A stretch of 10,225 bases of DNA, from positions 1 through 10,225 of the forward strand of contig URVL01000071.1 in the NCBI GenBank assembly GCA_900551265.1. Reading direction: 5' to 3'. The notes beneath the pieces are model-generated. The model did not search any database. It saw only the letters and a list, made by a program, of their open reading frames with translations, and was not told where the DNA came from. Numbering within the stretch: position 1 is the stretch's first letter; every line of letters starts with the position of its first letter. The DNA comes from an uncultured Eubacteriales bacterium. GTDB taxonomy: Bacteria > Bacillota > Clostridia > Oscillospirales > QAMX01. Shown piece after piece: positions 6,557-10,225 of the stretch. A program made the translations under genes and the position numbers.

Positions 6557-6585
6557 TTGACAATCCATAAAGAGCGTGCTACAGT
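6557..6585 (+). promoter_or_regulatory. Heat-shock operon promoter (vegetative sigma type)
   Basis: Perfect -35 TTGACA (6557-6562), a 17-base spacer, and -10 TACAGT (6580-6585) preceded by TGC, an extended -10. Transcription would start near 6591-6593, inside the CIRCE repeat, so bound HrcA would block it. This is the usual design for hrcA-grpE-dnaK operons of the Bacillota. Confidence 0.8.
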
Positions 6586-6589
6586 ATAT

Positions 6590-6616
6590 TTAGCACTCGG
6601 AGAGTTAGAGTGCTAA
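6590..6616. promoter_or_regulatory. CIRCE operator (HrcA-binding site)
   Basis: Perfect 9-base inverted repeat TTAGCACTC-N9-GAGTGCTAA, identical to the CIRCE consensus. It overlaps the expected transcription start and lies 26 bases before hrcA, so HrcA would autoregulate the whole operon. In this family repression is relieved when unfolded proteins draw off the chaperonin that keeps HrcA active. Confidence 0.97.
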
Positions 6617-6642
6617 CCTTTAGAAAGGAGCGCGTTAAATAA

Positions 6643-7680
6643 GTGGCTTTAAGCGACAGAAAAAAGCAGATACTAAAGGCAGTGGTTGACGATTACGTAC
6701 AGACCGCAGAGCCTGTCGGATCGCGCGCTGTCGTAGCACGCTTGAAAACGAATGTCTCCTCCGCGACGGTCCGCAATGAAATGGCGGATCTGGAACGAAT
6801 GGGATACCTTGAGCAACCGCATACATCGGCCGGACGCGTACCGTCGCATTTGGGATACCGTCTCTATGTCGATGAACTCATGAACAGTTACAGCGTTTCC
6901 CCGACGGAGATCGACCAGTTCGTATCCACCCTGACGCTGCGTATGGGAGAGCTGGACCGGCTGATCGCCGAGGCTGGGCGTATGGTCAGTGAATTGACAA
7001 ATCATCCCGCCATCGCCGTGAGTCCCATTGCAGAAGAAGAAGCGGTTCGGCGGTTTGAGGTCATACAAGTTGATGCGGAAACGGTGGTTCTTGTTCTTGT
7101 TACCACCTCGGACATCATTAAAAACCGTATTTGCCATCTCACGTTTCCGCTCTCAGATCTTGAGGTTACGGCGGCAAATCGAGCCCTCAACGCACATTTT
7201 ACGAATATTCCGCTTGAAGAACTGACTGACGAGCGCATTACCGCCGCCGAATATGGCGCCGGCGCCGACATCACGGAGCTGCTTGTCGCAGCGATCGATT
7301 TTGCAGCGGATGTTCTGCATACCGTTATGCAGCGCGATGTCTATCTTGAGGGCGCGTCACAAATTTTGAAATATCCAGAGTTTCACGACCCGGAAAAGGC
7401 CATGGCGCTTTTGGAATGTCTTTCAGATAAAAATGCACTGGCGTTGCTGCCTGTCCCCGATGACGACAACCCGGTTCAGATACGGATTGGTTCTGAAAAT
7501 GGCACCGCTCCTCTTGATCATGCCAGTATTATTATGACGTCTTACCATACTGCGCGCGGCGCAAAGGGGCTATTGGGCGTGGTAGGTCCAACCCGAATGG
7601 ATTATGCCAAGGTTGCCGCAAGACTTTGTCATTTTGCAGACGAGCTGAATCATTTGCTCAATCATGATACCAGGAGATAG
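6643..7680 (+). CDS. hrcA: Heat-inducible transcription repressor HrcA
   Basis: Repressor of class I heat-shock genes, 345 residues, the usual length. The N-terminal winged helix spans about 1-75 and carries the conserved signatures YVQTAEPVGSRAV (18-30), SSATVRNEMADLE (39-51) and HTSAGRVPSHLGYR (60-73). The remainder is the dimerisation domain, ending in the TSYHTARGAKGLLGVVGPTRMDYAKV segment typical of HrcA. Translation starts at GTG: an in-frame TAA sits immediately before it, so no longer form is possible. AAAGGAG lies 12 bases upstream, a slightly long spacing that may keep expression modest. It is the first gene of the operon, directly behind CIRCE, and followed at once by grpE. Confidence 0.97.
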   Translation: MALSDRKKQILKAVVDDYVQTAEPVGSRAVVARLKTNVSSATVRNEMADLERMGYLEQPHTSAGRVPSHLGYRLYVDELMNSYSVSPTEIDQFVSTLTLRMGELDRLIAEAGRMVSELTNHPAIAVSPIAEEEAVRRFEVIQVDAETVVLVLVTTSDIIKNRICHLTFPLSDLEVTAANRALNAHFTNIPLEELTDERITAAEYGAGADITELLVAAIDFAADVLHTVMQRDVYLEGASQILKYPEFHDPEKAMALLECLSDKNALALLPVPDDDNPVQIRIGSENGTAPLDHASIIMTSYHTARGAKGLLGVVGPTRMDYAKVAARLCHFADELNHLLNHDTRR

Positions 7681-7686
7681 ATGCTT

Positions 7687-8250
7687 ATGGATAAGAAAAA
7701 AAAGAAGGATGAAAAAATTGAGCAGCCGGAATGTGAATCCTTAGAAAATGAAGCCGCAAGCAATGAGGCTGTCAATACCGCCCCGGCAGAAGCCGTTGCG
7801 GACGACCAGGCGGAAAAACTCGCGGCCGTCCAGAAAGAGCTTGATGAGACGCGGGACCGTTATTTGCGTGTTGCGGCAGAATACGAAAATTACCGGCGCC
7901 GCAGTGCGAAAGAGCGTGAAAATCTCTACGCGGACTCCACCGCCGCAACGGTTGCGGCACTGTTGCCCGTTCTGGACAATTTGGAACGCGCCGCTGCGCA
8001 CCCGACGACCGACGAGGCGTTTATGAAGGGCGTTTCCATGACGCTCAAACAGTTTTATGATTGCCTCGAAAAACTCGGTGTAAAAGAGATTCCCGCGCAG
8101 GGCGAGCAGTTTAATCCGGAACTTCATAACGCGGTCATGCATGTCGAGATGGAAAATTGCGACGACAATACGATTATAGAAGTGTTTCAAAAAGGCTTTC
8201 TGATGGGCGACCGCGTTGTGCGCCATGCAATCGTAAAGGTTGCCAATTAA
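7687..8250 (+). CDS. grpE: Nucleotide exchange factor GrpE
   Basis: Co-chaperone of 187 residues that releases ADP from DnaK. Residues 1 to about 40 are a charged, probably disordered tail rich in Lys, Glu and Ala. About 43-100 is the long dimer-forming coiled coil ([27 protein letters not shown]...). The C-terminal beta domain carries the GrpE signature [13 protein letters not shown]...[19 protein letters not shown]. An ATG at 7681 directly after the hrcA stop would add two residues. I prefer 7687 because AGGAG (7672-7676) is then ten bases away rather than four, but the choice is close. It sits tightly between hrcA and dnaK and is surely co-transcribed with them. Confidence 0.95.
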   Translation: MDKKKKKDEKIEQPECESLENEAASNEAVNTAPAEAVADDQAEKLAAVQKELDETRDRYLRVAAEYENYRRRSAKERENLYADSTAATVAALLPVLDNLERAAAHPTTDEAFMKGVSMTLKQFYDCLEKLGVKEIPAQGEQFNPELHNAVMHVEMENCDDNTIIEVFQKGFLMGDRVVRHAIVKVAN

Positions 8251-8268
8251 AACCGTACCTTTTATAGA
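8240..8268 (+). promoter_or_regulatory. Possible internal promoter before dnaK
   Basis: TTGCCA (8240-8245), a 17-base spacer and TATAGA (8263-8268) overlap the end of grpE and lie about 40 bases before dnaK in an AT-rich gap of 58 bases. No CIRCE element is present, so it could give extra uncontrolled dnaK transcription. The match is modest and could be chance. Confidence 0.25.
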
Positions 8269-8308
8269 TAAAATTTTTCAATATAATCACCGAAAAGGAG
8301 TAATAAAT

Positions 8309-10225
8309 ATGGGTAAAATCATAGGAATTGACCTTGGTACTACAAACTCTTGCGTAGCCGTTATGGAAGGCGGCGAACCCGTTGTTATAGCAAACGCCGA
8401 AGGTGCGCGTACAACGCCGTCTGTTGTGGCGTTTACAAAGACCGGCGAGCGTATGGTCGGCCAGGTTGCAAAGCGTCAGGCCATCACCAATCCGGAGCGT
8501 ACCATCATCTCCATTAAGCGTGAGATGGGTTCCAACTACCGTGTGAATATCGACGATAAAAGTTATTCTCCTCAGGAAATCTCTGCCATGATCCTGCAAA
8601 AGCTTGCTGCCGACGCTTCCGCCTATCTCGGCGAGACAGTCACCCAGGCCGTTATTACCGTCCCTGCCTATTTTACGGACTCCCAACGCCAGGCTACAAA
8701 GGACGCCGGTAAAATTGCAGGACTCGAGGTTCTGCGTATCATCAATGAACCGACGGCTGCAGCACTTGCTTACGGCGTTGATAAAGAGCACGATCAGAAA
8801 ATCATGGTTTATGACCTCGGCGGCGGCACATTTGATGTCTCCATCCTTGAGATTGGCGACGGTGTTTTGGAAGTGCTTGCCACTGCCGGTAACAACCGTC
8901 TCGGCGGCGACGACTTCGACGAGCGTGTCATGAATTGGATTGCAAATGAATTTAAGCGTGAAAACGGCGTGGACCTGCGTTCCGACCGTATGGCAATGCA
9001 GCGTCTGAAAGAGGCCGCCGAAAAGGCAAAAATTGAACTTTCCGGTATGACCTCCACCGCCATCAACCTGCCCTATATTTATGCCGATGCAAATGGCCCG
9101 AAACATTTGGAGCTCACCCTTACCCGTGCCAAGTTTAATGAACTGACTGCGGATCTTGTTGAAAATACCATGGCTCCTGTCCGCCGTGCCATGAGCGACG
9201 CAGGCCTTACTCCGAACGATCTGGCAAAGGTTCTTCTCGTCGGCGGTTCTTCCCGTATTCCCGCCGTGCAGGAGGCTGTCCGTAAGTTTACCGGTAAGGA
9301 GCCCTTTAAAGGCATTAACCCGGACGAGTGCGTCGCGGTCGGCGCCGCTATCCAGGGCGGTGTCCTTGGCGGCGAAGTAAAGGACGTTCTATTACTTGAT
9401 GTTACCCCTCTGTCCCTCGGTATTGAGACGCTCGGCGGCGTTTTTACGAAGCTTATCGAGCGTAACACGACTATCCCCACCAAGAAGAGCCAGGTTTTCT
9501 CCACGGCCGCTGACGGACAGCGCAGCGTAGAAGTCCATGTTCTGCAGGGAGAACGTGAGATGGCCAGCTATAACAAAACACTCGGCCGTTTCACACTCGA
9601 CGGGATTGCACCGGCGCCCCGTGGTGTGCCGCAAATTGAGGTCACGTTCGATATCGACGCAAACGGTATTGTAAATGTCTCGGCAAAGGATCTCGGCACC
9701 GGAAAAGAACAGAAGATTACGATTACCGCTTCTTCAAACCTTTCTCAGGAGGAGATTGAGCGTGCCGTAAAAGATGCGGAGCGTTTTGCCGCAGAGGACA
9801 AAAAGCATCGTGAGGAAACCGACATTAAAAATCATGCCGATCAGCTCATTTACCAGACGGAGAAGCTTTTCCAGGATGCCGGCGATAAGCTGACAGATGC
9901 GGATAAGCAGCCAGTTCAAGCCGCGCTCGACTCGCTGAAAAACATCGTCTCCGGTACGGACTTTGCAGCAATTAAGCAGCAGACGGAAGACCTGGAGAAG
10001 AAGCTTTATGAAGTCTCTTCAAAGCTTTATCAGCAGTCCGCGCCGCAGGGTAATCCGGGCGATTATGCCGGATATGACCAGAATGCCGCAGGCGGCGGTC
10101 AGGGGCACAAGGATGAGACTGGTGGTATCGCCCACGCCGCCGGTGGAATGCTTATCCGCCTTGACGCCGGGAATATCGCTCAAATCCAGCGTATCCCCGG
10201 ATTTGGCCATGGCCAGCGTCAGCGC
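8309..10225 (+). CDS. dnaK: Chaperone protein DnaK (Hsp70), C-terminus disrupted at the junction
   Basis: ATP-driven Hsp70 chaperone. The nucleotide-binding domain starts with GIDLGTTNS (6-14), continues with YDLGGGTFD (168-176) and [11 protein letters not shown] (308-318), and lacks the roughly 20-residue insertion of Gram-negative DnaK, as expected in Bacillota. The substrate-binding domain starts at [13 protein letters not shown] (365-377), and the helical lid runs to about residue 580. AAAAGGAG lies eight bases before the ATG. The sequence is convincing DnaK to about residue 592 (base 10084). After that the frame stays open to the window edge but no longer looks like DnaK: the usual acidic tail and stop, expected some 20-30 residues on, are missing and the opposite strand encodes another enzyme. 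dnaJ, normally next, is not reached. Confidence 0.95.
   Translation, partial: MGKIIGIDLGTTNSCVAVMEGGEPVVIANAEGARTTPSVVAFTKTGERMVGQVAKRQAITNPERTIISIKREMGSNYRVNIDDKSYSPQEISAMILQKLAADASAYLGETVTQAVITVPAYFTDSQRQATKDAGKIAGLEVLRIINEPTAAALAYGVDKEHDQKIMVYDLGGGTFDVSILEIGDGVLEVLATAGNNRLGGDDFDERVMNWIANEFKRENGVDLRSDRMAMQRLKEAAEKAKIELSGMTSTAINLPYIYADANGPKHLELTLTRAKFNELTADLVENTMAPVRRAMSDAGLTPNDLAKVLLVGGSSRIPAVQEAVRKFTGKEPFKGINPDECVAVGAAIQGGVLGGEVKDVLLLDVTPLSLGIETLGGVFTKLIERNTTIPTKKSQVFSTAADGQRSVEVHVLQGEREMASYNKTLGRFTLDGIAPAPRGVPQIEVTFDIDANGIVNVSAKDLGTGKEQKITITASSNLSQEEIERAVKDAERFAAEDKKHREETDIKNHADQLIYQTEKLFQDAGDKLTDADKQPVQAALDSLKNIVSGTDFAAIKQQTEDLEKKLYEVSSKLYQQSAPQGNPGDYAGYDQNAAGGGQGHKDETGGIAHAAGGMLIRLDAGNIAQIQRIPGFGHGQRQR
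10085..10225 (-). pseudogene. Internal fragment of pyrimidine-nucleoside (thymidine) phosphorylase
   Basis: Read from the right edge on the minus strand, 47 codons give a segment with [16 protein letters not shown], then [17 protein letters not shown] and LVPLTAACG. The KHSTGGVGD motif is the phosphate-binding hallmark of thymidine/pyrimidine-nucleoside phosphorylases (DeoA/Pdp), which cleave nucleosides with phosphate in pyrimidine salvage. In the family this segment lies roughly 60-110 residues into a protein of about 430. The next conserved stretch, ISGRGLGHTGGTLDKLE, should follow but is absent; the frame runs instead into antisense dnaK. Neither the start nor the end of the gene is here. 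The fragment is in exact codon register with dnaK. It may be an artefact of sequencing or assembly or a genuine inverted insertion. Confidence 0.8.

Larger units (their letters stand above)
6316..6642. other. Divergent intergenic region before hrcA
   Basis: About 327 bases between the kinase gene and hrcA. Beginning at the left it holds the minus-strand cluster promoter (6346-6375), a plus-strand terminator-like hairpin (6403-6432), an AT-rich stretch with a possible extra promoter and short palindrome (6481-6514), then the hrcA promoter and CIRCE. I see no tRNA, no other RNA family I recognise, and no credible small gene. Confidence 0.6.

Noticed and set aside
8174..9106. Long minus-strand open frame of 310 codons opposite grpE/dnaK
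   Set aside because: Strong dnaK coding on the + strand explains it: codon bias of dnaK often leaves long open antisense frames. It has no ribosome-binding site or recognisable domain.
10019..10210. 63-codon minus-strand frame taken as a complete small gene starting at 10210
   Set aside because: The ATG is an internal Met of the phosphorylase; homology continues upstream to the window edge, and the left part is antisense dnaK.

Overview
The window looks like chromosomal DNA of a low-to-moderate GC member of the Bacillota, most likely class Clostridia. The evidence is an hrcA-grpE-dnaK heat-shock operon behind a perfect CIRCE operator, a DnaK without the nucleotide-binding-domain insertion of Gram-negative homologues, strong AGGAGG ribosome-binding sites, and a flagellin-methylase (FliB)-like gene of a kind common in gut Clostridia. 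A genus cannot be assigned from the sequence alone.

Bases 1-3590 hold a compact, AT-richer regulated module. A MerR-family activator gene (+ strand, 2805-3587) diverges from a four-gene minus-strand operon: ABC ATPase, ABC permease (4-base ATGA overlap), a GNAT acetyltransferase resembling BltD, and a DUF4097-type lipoprotein. The 112-base intergenic region holds a textbook MerR promoter for the ABC operon (TTGACT-N19-TATAAT with an inverted repeat in the long spacer). It is interlocked with a normal promoter for merR itself (TTGCTT-N17-TAAAAT). The likely job is ligand-induced export or detoxification of a small molecule, with the lipoprotein at the cell surface; the ligand is unknown.

Bases 3660-6400 hold a second minus-strand cluster read from its own promoter near 6346-6375: a phosphotransferase of the aminoglycoside/choline kinase fold, a nitroreductase, and the FliB-like cysteine-rich protein. 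It ends in a strong 16-bp hairpin terminator (3654-3694). Base composition here is visibly richer in GC than in the left module.

Bases 6400-10225 hold the heat-shock operon on the + strand: an extended -10 promoter, CIRCE, hrcA (GTG start), grpE and dnaK. HrcA represses through CIRCE, and GrpE is the nucleotide-exchange factor of DnaK. The dnaK frame never reaches its normal acidic C-terminus or a stop. From about base 10085 to the right edge the opposite strand encodes an internal piece of pyrimidine-nucleoside (thymidine) phosphorylase, in exact codon register with dnaK. This inverted junction is either an assembly or amplification chimera or a real rearrangement, and it is the most anomalous thing in the window.
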